From NCBI RefSeq assembly GCF_045679555.1, contig NC_092091.1, forward strand, positions 94,322,743 through 94,386,742: a stretch of DNA of 64,000 bases. Reading direction: 5' to 3'. Under the pieces are notes generated by a model. The model saw only the letters and a list, made by a program, of their open reading frames with translations. It was not told the origin of the DNA and made no database searches. This stretch comes from Salvelinus alpinus. Lineage: Eukaryota; Chordata; Actinopteri; Salmoniformes; Salmonidae. The translations under genes were made by a program, and so were the position numbers. Shown piece after piece: positions 40,901-54,360 of this stretch; within the stretch, counting starts at the first letter, position 1, and each line of letters opens with the position of its first letter.

Positions 40901-43900
40901 CATAGTAATAATTGATGCATTTAGCCTGGCTAGTCCCCATAGTAATAACTGATGCATTTAGCCTGGCTTGTCCCCTTAGTAATAACTGATGCATTTAGCC
41001 TGGCTAGTCCCCGTAGTAATAATTGATGCATTTAGCCTGGCTAGTCCCCGTAGTAATAACTGATGCATTTAGCCTGGCTAGTCCCCGTAGTAATAATTGA
41101 TGCATTTAGCCTGGCTAGTCCCCATAGTAATAACTGATGCATTTAGCCTGGCTAGTCCCCATAGTAATAATTGATGCATTTAGCCTGGCTTGTCCCCTTA
41201 GTAATAATTGATGCATTTAGCCTGGCTAGTCCCCGTAGTAATAACTGATGCATTTAGCCTGGCTAGTCCCCGTAGTAATAACTGATGCATTTAGCCTGGC
41301 TAGTCCCGTAGTAATAACTGATGCATTTAGCCTGGCTAGTCCCCTTAGTAATAACTGATGCATTTAGCCTGGCTTGTCCCCTTAGTAATAACTGATGCAT
41401 TTAGCCTGGCTAGTCCCCGTAGTAATAATTGATGCATTTAGCCTGGCTAGTCCCCGTAGTAATAACTGATGCATTTAGCCAGGCTAGTCCCCGTAGTAAT
41501 AACTGATGCATTTAGCCAGGCTAGTCCCCGTAGTAATAACTGATGCATTTAGCCAGGCTAGTCTCCATAGTAATAATTGATGCATTTAGCCTGGCTAGTC
41601 CCCGTAGTAATAATTGATGCATTTAGCCTGGCTAGTCCCCTTAGTAATAATTGATGCATTTAGCCTGGCTAGTCTCCATAGTAATAATTGATGCATTTAG
41701 CCTGGCTAGTCCCCGTAGTAATAACTGATGCATTTAGCCTGGCTAGTCTCCATAGTAATAATTGATGCATTTAGCCTGGCTAGTCCCCGTAGTAATAATT
41801 GATGCATTTAGCCTGGCTAGTCCCCGTAGTAATAATTGATGCATTTAGCCTGGCTAGTCCCCGTAGTAATAATTGATGCATTTAGCCTGGCTAGTCCCCT
41901 TAGTAATAATTGATGCATTTAGCCTGGCTAGTCTCCATAGTAATAATTGATGCATTTAGCCTGGCTAGTCCCCGTAGTAATAATTGATGCATTTAGCCTG
42001 GCTAGTCCCCATAGTAATAACTGATGCATTTAGCCAGGCTAGTCCCCGTAGTAATAATTGATGCATTTAGCCTGGCTAGTCCCCGTAGTAATAACTGATG
42101 CATTTAGCCTGGCTAGTCCCCATAGTAATAATTGATGCATTTAGCCTGGCTAGTCCCCGTAGTAATAATTGATGCATTTAGCCTGGCTAGTCCCCGTAGT
42201 AATAATTGATGCATTTAGCCTGGCTAGTCCCCATAGTAATAATTGATGCATTTAGCCTGGCTAGTCCCCGTAGTAATAACTGATGCATTTAGCCTGGCTA
42301 GTCCCCGTAGTAATAACTGATGCATTTAGCCTGGCTAGTCCCCATAGTAATAACTGATGCATTTAGCCTGGCTAGTCCCCGTAGTAATAACTGATGCATT
42401 TAGCCTGGCTAGTCCCCGTAGTAATAACTGATGCATTTAGCCTGGCTAGTCCCCGTAGTAATAATTGATCCATTTAGCCTGGCTAGTCCCCGTAGTAATA
42501 ACTGATGCATTTAGCCTGGCTAGTCCCCGTAGTAATAATTGATGCATTTAGCCTGGCTAGTCCCCTTAGTAATAATTGATGCATTTAGCCTGGCTAGTCC
42601 CCATAGTAATAACTGATGCATTTAGCCAGGCTAGTCCCCGTAGTAATAACTGATGCATTTAGCCTGGCTAGTCCCCGTAGTAATAACTGATGCATTTAGC
42701 CTGGCTAGTCTCCATAGTAATAACTGATGCATTTAGCCTGGCTAGTCCCCGTAGTAATAACTGATGCATTTAGCCTGGCTAGTCCCCGTAGTAATAATTG
42801 ATGCATTTAGCCTGGCTAGTCCCCGTAGTAATAATTGATGCATTTAGCCTGGCTAGTCCCCGTAGTAATAATTGATGCATTTAGCCTGGCTAGTCCCCGT
42901 AGTAATAACTGATGCATTTAGCCTGGCTAGTCCCCGTAGTAATAACTGATGCATTTAGCCTGGCTAGTCCCCGTAGTAATAATTGATGCATTTAGCCTGG
43001 CTAGTCCCCGTAGTAATAACTGATGCATTTAGCCAGGCTAGTCCCCGTAGTAATAACTGATGCATTTAGCCAGGCTAGTCCCCGTAGTAATAACTGATGC
43101 ATTTAGCCAGGCTAGTCTCCATAGTAATAATTGATGCATTTAGCCTGGCTAGTCCCCGTAGTAATAATTGATGCATTTAGCCTGGCTAGTCCCCTTAGTA
43201 ATAATTGATGCATTTAGCCTGGCTAGTCTCCATAGTAATAATTGATGCATTTAGCCTGGCTAGTCCCCGTAGTAATAACTGATGCATTTAGCCTGGCTAG
43301 TCTCCATAGTAATAATTGATGCATTTAGCCTGGCTAGTCCCCGTAGTAATAATTGATGCATTTAGCCTGGCTAGTCCCCGTAGTAATAATTGATGCATTT
43401 AGCCTGGCTAGTCCCCTTAGTAATAATTGATGCATTTAGCCTGGCTAGTCTCCATAGTAATAATTGATGCATTTAGCCTGGCTAGTCCCCGTAGTAATAA
43501 TTGATGCATTTAGCCTGGCTAGTCCCCATAGTAATAACTGATGCATTTAGCCAGGCTAGTCCCCGTAGTAATAATTGATGCATTTAGCCTGGCTAGTCCC
43601 CGTAGTAATAACTGATGCATTTAGCCTGGCTAGTCCCCATAGTAATAATTGATGCATTTAGCCTGGCTAGTCCCCGTAGTAATAATTGATGCATTTAGCC
43701 TGGCTAGTCCCCGTAGTAATAATTGATGCATTTAGCCTGGCTAGTCCCCATAGTAATAATTGATGCATTTAGCCTGGCTAGTCCCCGTAGTAATAACTGA
43801 ATCATTTAGCCTGGCTAGTCCCCGTAGTAATAATTGATGCATTTAGCCTGGCTAGTCCCCATAGTAATAACTGATGCATTTAGCCTGGCTAGTCCCCGTA

Positions 43901-45450
43901 GTAATAACTGATGCATTTAGCCTGGCTAGTCCCCGTAGTAATAACTGATGCATTTAGCCTGGCTAGTCCCCGTAGTAATAATTGATCCATTTAGCCTGGC
44001 TAGTCCCCGTAGTAATAACTGATGCATTTAGCCTGGCTAGTCCCCGTAGTAATAATTGATGCATTTAGCCTGGCTAGTCCCCTTAGTAATAATTGATGCA
44101 TTTAGCCTGGCTAGTCCCCATAGTAATAACTGATGCATTTAGCCAGGCTAGTCCCCGTAGTAATAACTGATGCATTTAGCCTGGCTAGTCCCCGTAGTAA
44201 TAACTGATGCATTTAGCCTGGCTAGTCTCCATAGTAATAACTGATGCATTTAGCCTGGCTAGTCCCCGTAGTAATAACTGATGCATTTAGCCTGGCTAGT
44301 CCCCGTAGTAATAATTGATGCATTTAGCCTGGCTAGTCCCCGTAGTAATAATTGATGCATTTAGCCTGGCTAGTCCCCGTAGTAATAACTGATGCATTTA
44401 GCCTGGCTAGTCCCCATAGTAATAATTGATGCATTTAGCCTGGCTAGTCCCCGTAGTAATAATTGATCCATTTAGCCTGGCTAGTCTCCATAGTAATAAT
44501 TGATGCATTCAGCCTGGCTAGTCCCCGTAGTAATAACTGATGCATTTAGCCTGGCTAGTCCCCGTAGTAATAACTGATGCATTTAGCCTGGCTAGTCCCC
44601 GTAGTAATAATTGATGCATTTAGCCTGGCTAGTCCCCGTAGTAATAATTGATGCATTTAGCCTGGCTAGTCCCAGTAGTAATAACTGATGCATTTAGCCT
44701 GGCTAGTCCCCATAGTAATAATTGATGCATTTAGCCTGGCTAGTCCCCGTAGTAATAATTGATCCATTTAGCCTGGCTAGTCTCCATAGTAATAATTGAT
44801 GCATTCAGCCTGGCTAGTCCCCGTAGTAATAACTGATGCATTTAGCCTGGCTAGTCCCCGTAGTAATAACTGATGCATTTAGCCAGGCTAGTCCCCGTAG
44901 TAATAATTGATGCATTTAGCCTGGCTAGTCCCCATAGTAATAATTGATGCATTTAGCCAGGCTAGTCCCCGTAGTAATAACTGATGCATTTAGCCTGGCT
45001 AGTCCCCATAGTAATAACTGATGCATTTAGCCTGGCTAGTCCCCATAGTAATAACTGATGCATTTAGCCTGGCTAGTCCCCGTAGTAATAACTGATGCAT
45101 TTAGCCTGGCTAGTCTCCGTAGTAATAACTGATGCATTTAGCCTGGCTAGTCTCCATAGTAATAACTGATGCATTTAGCCTGGCTAGTCCCCGTAGTAAT
45201 AATTGATGCATTTAGCCTGGCTAGTCCCCGTAGTAATAATTGATGCATTTAGCCTGGCTAGTCCCCGTAGTAATAATTGATGCATTTAGCCTGGCTAGTC
45301 TCCGTAGTAATAATTGATGCATTTAGCCTGGCTAGTCCCCGTAGTAATAATTGATGCATTTAGCCTGGCTAGTCCCCGTAGTAATAATTGATGCATTTAG
45401 CCTGGCTAGTCTCCATAGTAATAACTGATGCATTTAGCCTGGCTTGTCCT
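37907..45450. repeat. 7.5-kb satellite, 37-bp unit, about 204 copies
   Basis: The unit is TAATAACTGATGCATTTAGC then CTGGCTAGTCCCCGTAG. Recurrent variants are ATTGATGC, CCATAG, CTTAG, TCTCC, CCAGGC and GCTTGTCC. Rare variants show higher-order order: AGCCAGGCTAGTCTCC at 41551 and 43105 (1554 bp, 42 units) and ATTGATCC at 42464 and 43981 (1517 bp, 41 units). This array is over a third of the 20-kb intron between exons 4 and 5. Confidence 0.98.
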
Positions 45451-46021
45451 GGTTTCCATAGCAGCAATTAAACAGTTCAAGATAAAGATTCTAAATGATT
45501 CCTTCTAGTTCTAGAATGTGAATGTGAATCAGTGTTCTGTATGGAAATGGAATAGAACTGAATCCCAAACCTGATTTTAAATAGCAGCATGTAGAAGGAC
45601 ATTGGTTTAGTGTACGGCTAGTGGAGAAACACAGTATTTCTCCTGATTTGAGACAATAGCTTTTCAATAGGAAGTCATTCGATGATGGACAACGGATATG
45701 ATTGTCCATCATTAGACCCACTATGTTCGCTTTCGTACGTATGTAACTTGTCCCGGGGGGGAAAAAAATTATATTCATGTTTTAAAAGACAGAAAACGGA
45801 CAATGACGACTGCATGTGTGTCCCAGAGACCGTATAGAACAGCTGTGGCCTAAGCCGTCAGTGCCCAGACTGGTGTAGTGACAGCAGCTGGCCACTAGAT
45901 GTCACTGTTGCTGTGTGAGTTACTGTTTTGTCGTGGTCATCCTCCAACTTGGACTTTGGAGCTACGTAATCCTAAAAAAAAAAACATTCAAATATTTGAG
46001 GAAGTAAGTTATCTGGCTGGA
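45451..46021. other. Unique intronic island, no gene seen
   Basis: About 570 bp of non-repetitive sequence includes a G-run followed by an A-run near 45755-45768 and another A-run near 45975. Two small open frames (45491-45778 on - and 45899-46084 on +) have no recognisable motif or splice context. It may be the surviving ancestral intron. Confidence 0.5.
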
Positions 46022-47950
46022 GAGAATAGGTTACTGTTGGCCTGGTACGGTAGAGACTGGGTTACTGTTGGTCTGGTACAGTAGAGACTGGGTTACTGTC
46101 GGCCTGGTACAGTAGAGACTGGGTTACTGTTGGTCTGGTACAGTAGAGACTGGGTTACTGTTGGCCTGGTACAGTAGAGACTGGGTTACTGTTGGTCTGG
46201 TACAGTAGAGACTGGGTTACTGTCGGCCTGGTACAGTAGAGACTGGGTTACTGTTGGTCTGGTACAGTAGAGACTGGGTTACTGTTGGTCTGGTACAGTA
46301 GAGACTGGGTTACTGTTGGCCTGGTACAGTAGAGACTGGGTTACTGTTGGTGTGGTACAGTAGAGACTGGGTTACTGTTGGTCTGGTACAGTAGAGACTG
46401 GGTTACTGTTGGTCTGGTACTGTAGAGACTGGGTTACTGTTGGCCTGGTACGGTAGAGACTGGGTTACTGTTGGCCTGGTACAGTAGAGACTGGGTTACT
46501 GTTGGTCTGGTACAGTAGAGACTGGGTTACTGTTGGTCTGGTACAGTAGAGACTGGGTTACTGTTGGCCTGGTACAGTAGAGACTGGGTTACTGTTGGCC
46601 TGGTACAGTAGAGACTGGGTTACTGTTGGTCTGGTACAGTAGAGACTGGGTTACTGTTGGTCTGGTACAGTAGAGACTGGGTTACTGTTGGTCTGGTACT
46701 GTAGAGACTGGGTTACTGTTGGCCTGGTACAGTAGAGACTGGGTTACTGATGGTCTGGTACAGTAGAGACTGGGTTACTGATGGTCTGGTACAGTAGAGA
46801 CTGGGTTACTGTTGGTCTGGTACAGTAGAGACTGGGTTACTGTTGGTCTGGTACAGTAGAGACTGGGTTACTGTTGGTCTGGTACAGTAGAGACTGGGTT
46901 ACTGTTGGCCTGGTACAGTAGAGACTGGGTTACTGTTGGTCTGGTACAGTAGAGACTGGGTTACTGTTGGCCTGGTACAGTAGAGACTGGGTTACTGTTG
47001 GTCTGGTACAGTAGAGACTGGGTTACTGTTGGTCTGGTACAGTAGAGACTGGGTTACTGTTGGTCTGGTACAGTAGAGACTGGGTTACTGTTGGCCTGGT
47101 ACAGTAGAGACTGGGTTACTGTTGGCCTGGTACAGTAGAGACTGGGTTACTGTTGGCCTGGTACAGTAGAGACTGGGTTACTGTTGGCCTGGTACAGTAG
47201 AGACTGGGTTACTGTTGGTCTGGTACAGTAGAGACTGGGTTACTGTTGGTCTGGTACAGTAGAGACTGGGTTACTGTTGGTCTGGTACAGTAGAGACTGG
47301 GTTACTGTTGGTCTGGTACAGTAGAGACTGGGTTACTGTTGGTCTGGTACAGTAGAGACTGGGTTACTGTTGGTCTGGTACAGTAGAGACTGGGTTACTG
47401 TTGGTCTGGTACAGTAGAGACTGGGTTACTGTTGGTCTGGTACAGTAGAGACTGGGTTACTGTTGGCCTGGTACAGTAGAGACTGGGTTAATGTTGGTCT
47501 GGTACAGTAGAGACTGGGTTACTGTTGGTCTGGTACAGTAGAGACTGGGTTACTGTTGGCCTGGTACAGTAGAGACTGGGTTACTGTTGGTCTGGTACAG
47601 TAGAGACTGGGTTACTGTTGGCCTGGTACAGTAGAGACTGGGTTACTGTTGGTCTGGTACAGTAGAGACTGGGTTACTGTTGGTCTGGTACAGTAGAGAC
47701 TGGGTTACTGTTGGTCTGGTACTGTAGAGACTGGGTTACTGTTGGTCTGGTACAGTAGAGACTGGGTTACTGTTGGTCTGGTACAGTAGAGACTGGGTTA
47801 CTGTTGGTCTGGTACAGTAGAGACTGGGTTACTGTTGGTCTGGTACTGTAGAGACTGGGTTACTGTTGGTCTGGTACAGTAGAGACTGGGTTACTGTTGG
47901 TCTGGTACAGTAGAGACTGGGTTACTGTTGGTCTGGTACAGTAGAGACTG
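46022..47950. repeat. 31-bp minisatellite, about 62 copies
   Basis: The unit is AGACTGGGTTACTGTTGGTC then TGGTACAGTAG. Variants are GGCCTGG, TACTGTAG, CTGATGG and CTGTCGG. It passes without a break into the 47-bp array, which shares 22 bp of this unit. Confidence 0.97.
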
Positions 47951-50900
47951 GGTTACTGGTGGTCTGGTACAGTTAGTAACCTCTATAGGTCAGACAGGGT
48001 TACTGTTGGTCTGGTACAGTTAGTAACCTCTATAGGTCAGACAGGGTTACTGTTGGTCTGGTACAGTTAGTAACCTCTATAGGTCAGACAGGGTTACTGT
48101 TGGTCTGGTACAGTTAGTAACCTATATAGGTCAGACAGGGTTACTGTTGGTCTGGTACAGTTAGTAACCTCTATAGGACAGACAGGGTTACTGTTGGTCT
48201 GGTACAGTTAGTAACCTCTATAGGTCAGACAGGGTTACTGTTGGTCTGGTACAGTTAGTAACCTCTATAGGTCAGACAGGGTTACTGTTGGTCTGGTACA
48301 GTTAGTAACCTCTATAGGACAGACAGGGTTACTGTTGGTCTGGTACAGTTAGTAACCTCTATAGGTCAGACAGGGTTACTGTTGGTCTGGTACAGTTAGT
48401 AACCTCTATAGGTCAGACAGGGTTACTGTTGGTCTGGTACAGTTAGTAACCTCTATAGGTCAGACAGGGTTACTGTTGGTCTGGTACAGTTAGTAACCTC
48501 TATAGGTCAGACAGGGTTACTGTTGGTCTGGTACAGTTAGTAACCTCTATAGGACAGACAGGGTTACTGTTGGTCTGGTACAGTTAGTAACCTCTATAGG
48601 ACAGACAGGGTTACTGTTGGTCTGGTACAGTTAGTAACCTCTATAGGTCAGACAGGGTTACTGTTGGTCTGGTACAGTTAGTAACCTCTATAGGACAGAC
48701 AGGGTTACTGTTGGTCTGGTACAGTTAGTAACCTCTATAGGTCAGACAGGGTTACTGTTGGTCTGGTACAGTTAGTAACCTCTATAGGTCAGACAGGGTT
48801 ACTGTTGGTCTGGTACAGTTAGTAACCTCTATAGGACAGACAGGGTTACTGTTGGTCTGGTACAGTTAGTAACCTCTATAGGTCAGACAGGGTTACTGTT
48901 GGTCTGGTACAGTTAGTAACCTCTATAGGTCAGACAGGGTTACTGTTGGTCTGGTACAGTTAGTAACCTCTATAGGACAGACAGGGTTACTGTTGGTCTG
49001 GTACAGTTAGTAACCTCTATAGGTCAGACAGGGTTACTGTTGGTCTGGTACAGTTAGTAACCTCTATAGGACAGACAGGGTTACTGTTGGTCTGGTACAG
49101 TTAGTAACCTCTATAGGTCAGACAGGGTTACTGTTGGTCTGGTACAGTTAGTAACCTCTATAGGTCAGACAGGGTTACTGTTGGTCTGGTACAGTTAGTA
49201 ACCTCTATAGGACAGACAGGGTTACTGTTGGTCTGGTACAGTTAGTAACCTCTATAGGACAGACAGGGTTACTGTTGGTCTGGTACAGTTAGTAACCTCT
49301 ATAGGACAGACAGGGTTACTGTTGGTCTGGTACAGTTAGTAACCTCTATAGGACAGACAGGGTTACTGTTGGTCTGGTACAGTTAGTAACCTCTATAGGA
49401 CAGACAGGGTTACTGTTGGTCTGGTACAGTTAGTAACCTCTATAGGACAGACAGACAGGGTTACTGTTGGTCTGGTACAGTTAGTAACCTCTATAGGACA
49501 GACAGGGTTACTGTTGGTCTGGTACAGTTAGTAACCTCTATAGGTCAGACAGGGTTACTGTTGGTCTGGTACAGTTAGTAACCTCTATAGGTCAGACAGG
49601 GTTACTGTTGGTCTGGTACAGTTAGTAACCTCTATAGGTCAGACAGGGTTACTGTTGGTCTGGTACAGTTAGTAACCTCTATAGGTCAGACAGGGTTACT
49701 GTTGGTCTGGTACAGTTAGTAACCTCTATAGGACAGACAGGGTTACTGTTGGTCTGGTACAGTTAGTAACCTCTATAGGACAGACAGGGTTACTGTTGGT
49801 CTGGTACAGTTAGTAACCTCTATAGGTCAGACAGGGTTACTGTTGGTCTGGTACAGTTAGTAACCTCTATAGGTCAGACAGGGTTACTGTTGGTCTGGTA
49901 CAGTTAGTAACCTCTATAGGACAGACAGGGTTACTGTTGGTCTGGTACAGTTAGTAACCTCTATAGGTCAGACAGGGTTACTGTTGGTCTGGTACAGTTA
50001 GTAACCTCTATAGGTCAGACAGGGTTACTGTTGGTCTGGTACAGTTAGTAACCTCTATAGGTCAGACAGGGTTACTGTTGGTCTGGTACAGTTAGTAACC
50101 TCTATAGGACAGACAGGGTTACTGTTGGTCTGGTACAGTCAGTAACCTCTATAGGTCAGATAGGGTTACTGTTGGTCTGGTACAGTCAGTAACCTCTATA
50201 GGACAGACAGGGTTACTGTTGGTCTGGTACAGTTAGTAACCTCTATAGGACAGACAGACAGGGTTACTGTTGGTCTGGTACAGTTAGTAACCTCTATAGG
50301 ACAGACAGACAGGGTTACTGTTGGTCTGGTACAGTTAGTAACCTCTATAGGTCAGACAGGGTTACTGTTGGTCTGGTACAGTTAGTAACCTCTATAGGTC
50401 AGACAGGGTTACTGTTGGTCTGGTACAGTTAGTAACCTCTATAGGTCAGACAGGGTTACTGTTGGTCTGGTACAGTTAGTAACCTCTATAGGACAGACAG
50501 GGTTACTGTTGGTCTGGTACAGTTAGTAACCTCTATAGGACAGACAGGGTTACTGTTGGTCTGGTACAGTTAGTAACCTCTATAGGTCAGACAGGGTTAC
50601 TGTTGGTCTGGTACAGTTAGTAACCTCTATAGGTCAGACAGGGTTACTGGTGGTCTGGTACAGTTAGTAACCTCTATAGGACAGACAGGGTTACTGTTGG
50701 TCTGGTACAGTTAGTAACCTCTATAGGTCAGACAGGGTTACTGGTGGTCTGGTACAGTTAGTAACCTCTATAGGTCAGACAGGGTTACTGTTGGTCTGGT
50801 ACAGTTAGTAACCTCTATAGGACAGACAGGGTTACTGTTGGTCTGGTACAGTTAGTAACCTCTATAGGACAGACAGGGTTACTGTTGGTCTGGTACAGTT

Positions 50901-53328
50901 AGTAACCTCTATAGGACAGGGTTACTGTTGGTCTGGTACAGTTAGTAACCTCTATAGGTCAGACAGGGTTACTGTTGGTCTGGTACAGTTAGTAACCTCT
51001 ATAGGACAGACAGGGTTACTGTTGGTCTGGTACAGTTAGTAACCTCTATAGGACAGACAGGGTTACTGTTGGTCTGGTACAGTTAGTAACCTCTATAGGT
51101 CAGACAGGGTTACTGTTGGTCTGGTACAGTTAGTAACCTCTATAGGTCAGACAGGGTTACTGTTGGTCTGGTACAGTTAGTAACCTCTATAGGTCAGACA
51201 GGGTTACTGTTGGTCTGGTACAGTTAGTAACCTCTATAGGACAGACAGGGTTACTGTTGGTCTGGTACAGTTAGTAACCTCTATAGGTCAGACAGGGTTA
51301 CTGGTGGTCTGGTACAGTTAGTAACCTCTATAGGACAGACAGGGTTACTGTTGGTCTGGTACAGTTAGTAACCTCTATAGGTCAGACAGGGTTACTGTTG
51401 GTCTGGTACAGTTAGTAACCTCTATAGGTCAGACAGGGTTACTGTTGGTCTGGTACAGTTAGTAACCTCTATAGGTCAGACAGGGTTACTGTTGGTCTGG
51501 TACAGTTAGTAACCTCTATAGGTCAGACAGGGTTACTGTTGGTCTGGTACAGTTAGTAACCTCTATAGGTCAGACAGGGTTACTGTTGGTCTGGTACAGT
51601 TAGTAACCTCTATAGGTCAGACAGGGTTACTGTTGGTCTGGTACAGTTAGTAACCTCTATAGGACAGACAGGGTTACTGTTGGTCTGGTACAGTTAGTAA
51701 CCTCTATAGGACAGACAGGGTTACTGTTGGTCTGGTACAGTTAGTAACCTCTATAGGACAGGGTTACTGTTGGTCTGGTACAGTTAGTAACCTCTATAGG
51801 TCAGACAGGGTTACTGTTGGTCTGGTACAGTTAGTAACCTCTATAGGACAGACAGGGTTACTGTTGGTCTGGTACAGTTAGTAACCTCTATAGGACAGAC
51901 AGGGTTACTGTTGGTCTGGTACAGTTAGTAACCTCTATAGGTCAGACAGGGTTACTGTTGGTCTGGTACAGTTAGTAACCTCTATAGGACAGGGTTACTG
52001 TTGGTCTGGTACAGTTAGTAACCTCTATAGGTCAGACAGGGTTACTGTTGGTCTGGTACAGTTAGTAACCTCTATAGGACAGGGTTACTGTTGGTCTGGT
52101 ACAGTTAGTAACCTCTATAGGTCAGACAGGGTTACTGTTGGTCTGGTACAGTTAGTAACCTCTATAGGTCAGACAGGGTTACTGTTGGTCTGGTACAGTT
52201 AGTAACCTCTATAGGACAGACAGGGTTACTGTTGGTCTGGTACAGTTAGTAACCTCTATAGGTCAGACAGGGTTACTGTTGGTCTGGTACAGTTAGTAAC
52301 CTCTATAGGTCAGACAGGGTTACTGTTGGTCTGGTACAGTTAGTAACCTCTATAGGTCAGACAGGGTTACTGTTGGTCTGGTACAGTTAGTAACCTCTAT
52401 AGGTCAGACAGGGTTACTGTTGGTCTGGTACAGTTAGTAACCTCTATAGGACAGACAGGGTTACTGTTGGTCTGGTACAGTTAGTAACCTCTATAGGTCA
52501 GACAGGGTTACTGTTGGTCTGGTACAGTTAGTAACCTCTATAGGTCAGACAGGGTTACTGTTGGTCTGGTACAGTTAGTAACCTCTATAGGTCAGACAGG
52601 GTTACTGTTGGTCTGGTACAGTTAGTAACCTCTATAGGTCAGACAGGGTTACTGTTGGTCTGGTACAGTTAGTAACCTCTATAGGTCAGACAGGGTTACT
52701 GTTGGTCTGGTACAGTTAGTAACCTCTATAGGTCAGACAGGGTTACTGTTGGTCTGGTACAGTTAGTAACCTCTATAGGTCAGACAGGGTTACTGTTGGT
52801 CTGGTACAGTTAGTAACCTCTATAGGTCAGACAGGGTTACTGTTGGTCTGGTACAGTTAGTAACCTCTATAGGACAGACAGGGTTACTGTTGGTCTGGTA
52901 CAGTTAGTAACCTCTATAGGTCAGACAGGGTTACTGTTGGTCTGGTACAGTTAGTAACCTCTATAGGACAGACAGGGTTACTGTTGGTCTGGTACAGTTA
53001 GTAACCTCTATAGGTCAGACAGGGTTACTGTTGGTCTGGTACAGTTAGTAACCTCTATAGGTCAGACAGGGTTACTGTTGGTCTGGTACAGTTAGTAACC
53101 TCTATAGGTCAGACAGGGTTACTGTTGGTCTGGTACAGTTAGTAACCTCTATAGGTCAGACAGGGTTACTGTTGGTCTGGTACAGTTAGTAACCTCTATA
53201 GGTCAGACAGGGTTACTGTTGGTCTGGTACAGTTAGTAACCTCTATAGGTCAGACAGGGTTACTGTTGGTCTGGTACAGTTAGTAACCTCTATAGGTCAG
53301 ACAGGGTTACTGTTGGTCTGGTACAGTA
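47951..53328. repeat. 47-bp minisatellite, about 114 copies
   Basis: The unit is GGTTACTGTTGGTCTGGTAC, then AGTTAGTAACCTCTATAGG, then TCAGACAG or ACAGACAG. The first 22 bp are the core of the neighbouring 31-bp unit; the other 25 bp are new. GGTTACT and AGTAACC in the same unit are perfect 7-bp inverted repeats with about 17 bases between, so each unit can fold. Some units lost TCAGA or gained an extra ACAG. Confidence 0.97.
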
Positions 53329-53445
53329 ATTAAAGGGAGGAGAGACCGTTACTGTCCCTGTCCCTGCATGTGTAAACTCCACCTTTATACCTGTATAAAC
53401 ATGTATCACAAGTAATACACAATTTACCTACCATCTACCACCTCT

Positions 53446-54225
53446 CCCTGTCTCTCTCTCCCTCTTTTTCAGTCTCTCTCCCTCTTTTTCAGTCTCTCTC
53501 CCTCTTTTTCAGTCTCTCTCCCTCTTTTTCAGTCTCTCTCTCTCTTTTTCAGTCTCTCTCTCTCTTTTTCAGTCTCTCTCTCTCTCTTTTTCAGTCTCTC
53601 TCCCTCTTTTTCAGTCTCTCTCCCTCTTTTTCAGTCTCTCTCTCTCTTTTTCAGTCTCTCTCTCTCTTTTTCAGTCTCTCTCTCTCTCTTATTCAGTCTC
53701 TCTCTCTCTCTTTTTCAGTCTCTCTCTCTCTTATTCAGTCTCTCTCTCTCTCTTTTTCAGTCTCTCTCCCTCTTTTTCAGTCTCTCTCCCTCTTTTTCAG
53801 TCTCTCTCCCTCTTTTTCAGTCTCTCTCCCTCTTTTTCAGTCTCTCTCTCTCTTTTTCAGTCTCTCTCTCTCTTTTTCAGTCTCTCTCTCTCTTTTTCAG
53901 TCTCTCTCCCTCTTTTTCAGTCTCTCTCCCTCTTTTTCAGTCTCTCTCTCTCTTTTTCAGTCTCTCTCTCTCTTTTTCAGTCTCTCTCTCTTTTTCAGTC
54001 TCTCTCTCTCTTTTTCAGTCTCTCTCTCTCTTTTTCAGTCTCTCTCTCTCTTTTTCAGTCTCTCTCTCTCTTTTTCAGTCTCTCTCTCCCTCTTATTCAG
54101 TCTCTCTCTCCCTCTTTTTCAGTCTCTCTCTCCCTCTTTTTCAGTCTCTCTCTCCCTCTTATTCAGTCTCTCTCTCTCTCTTTTTCAGTCTCTCTCTCTC
54201 TTTTTCAGTCTCTCTCTCTCTCCTT
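53446..54225 (+). repeat. 20-bp array of acceptor-like units, about 39 copies
   Basis: The unit is TCTCTCTCCCTCTTTTTCAG, a polypyrimidine run ending in CAG, which is the shape of a vertebrate 3' splice site. Variants are CTCTCTCTC, TTATTCAG and one-repeat length changes. It lies in the tbc1d1 intron, in the sense orientation. The sequence right after the last unit has no frame-compatible exon. Confidence 0.95.
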
Positions 54226-54360
54226 AGCCAGGTGTTTGTTACAGTCCTCTGGTTACAGATGGAGTGTGACAAATCACCTTTAATCAACAAGCCCATCTAC
54301 AAACATAAGTACACACACAGAACAGGTTATACCAGGACAGTAGACTGAAGAGAATAGCTG
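54226..54360. other. Unique spacer
   Basis: About 135 bp lie between two arrays. A short open frame follows CTCCTTAG, but it does not fit the phase of exons 4 and 5. No feature is supported. Confidence 0.4.

Noticed and set aside
54226..54360. Possible exon after CTCCTTAG (open frame QVFVTVLWLQMECDKSP...)
   Set aside because: Between exon 4 (ends phase 1) and exon 5 (starts phase 1), the frame needed for insertion hits a stop; no similarity to TBC1D1 is seen.
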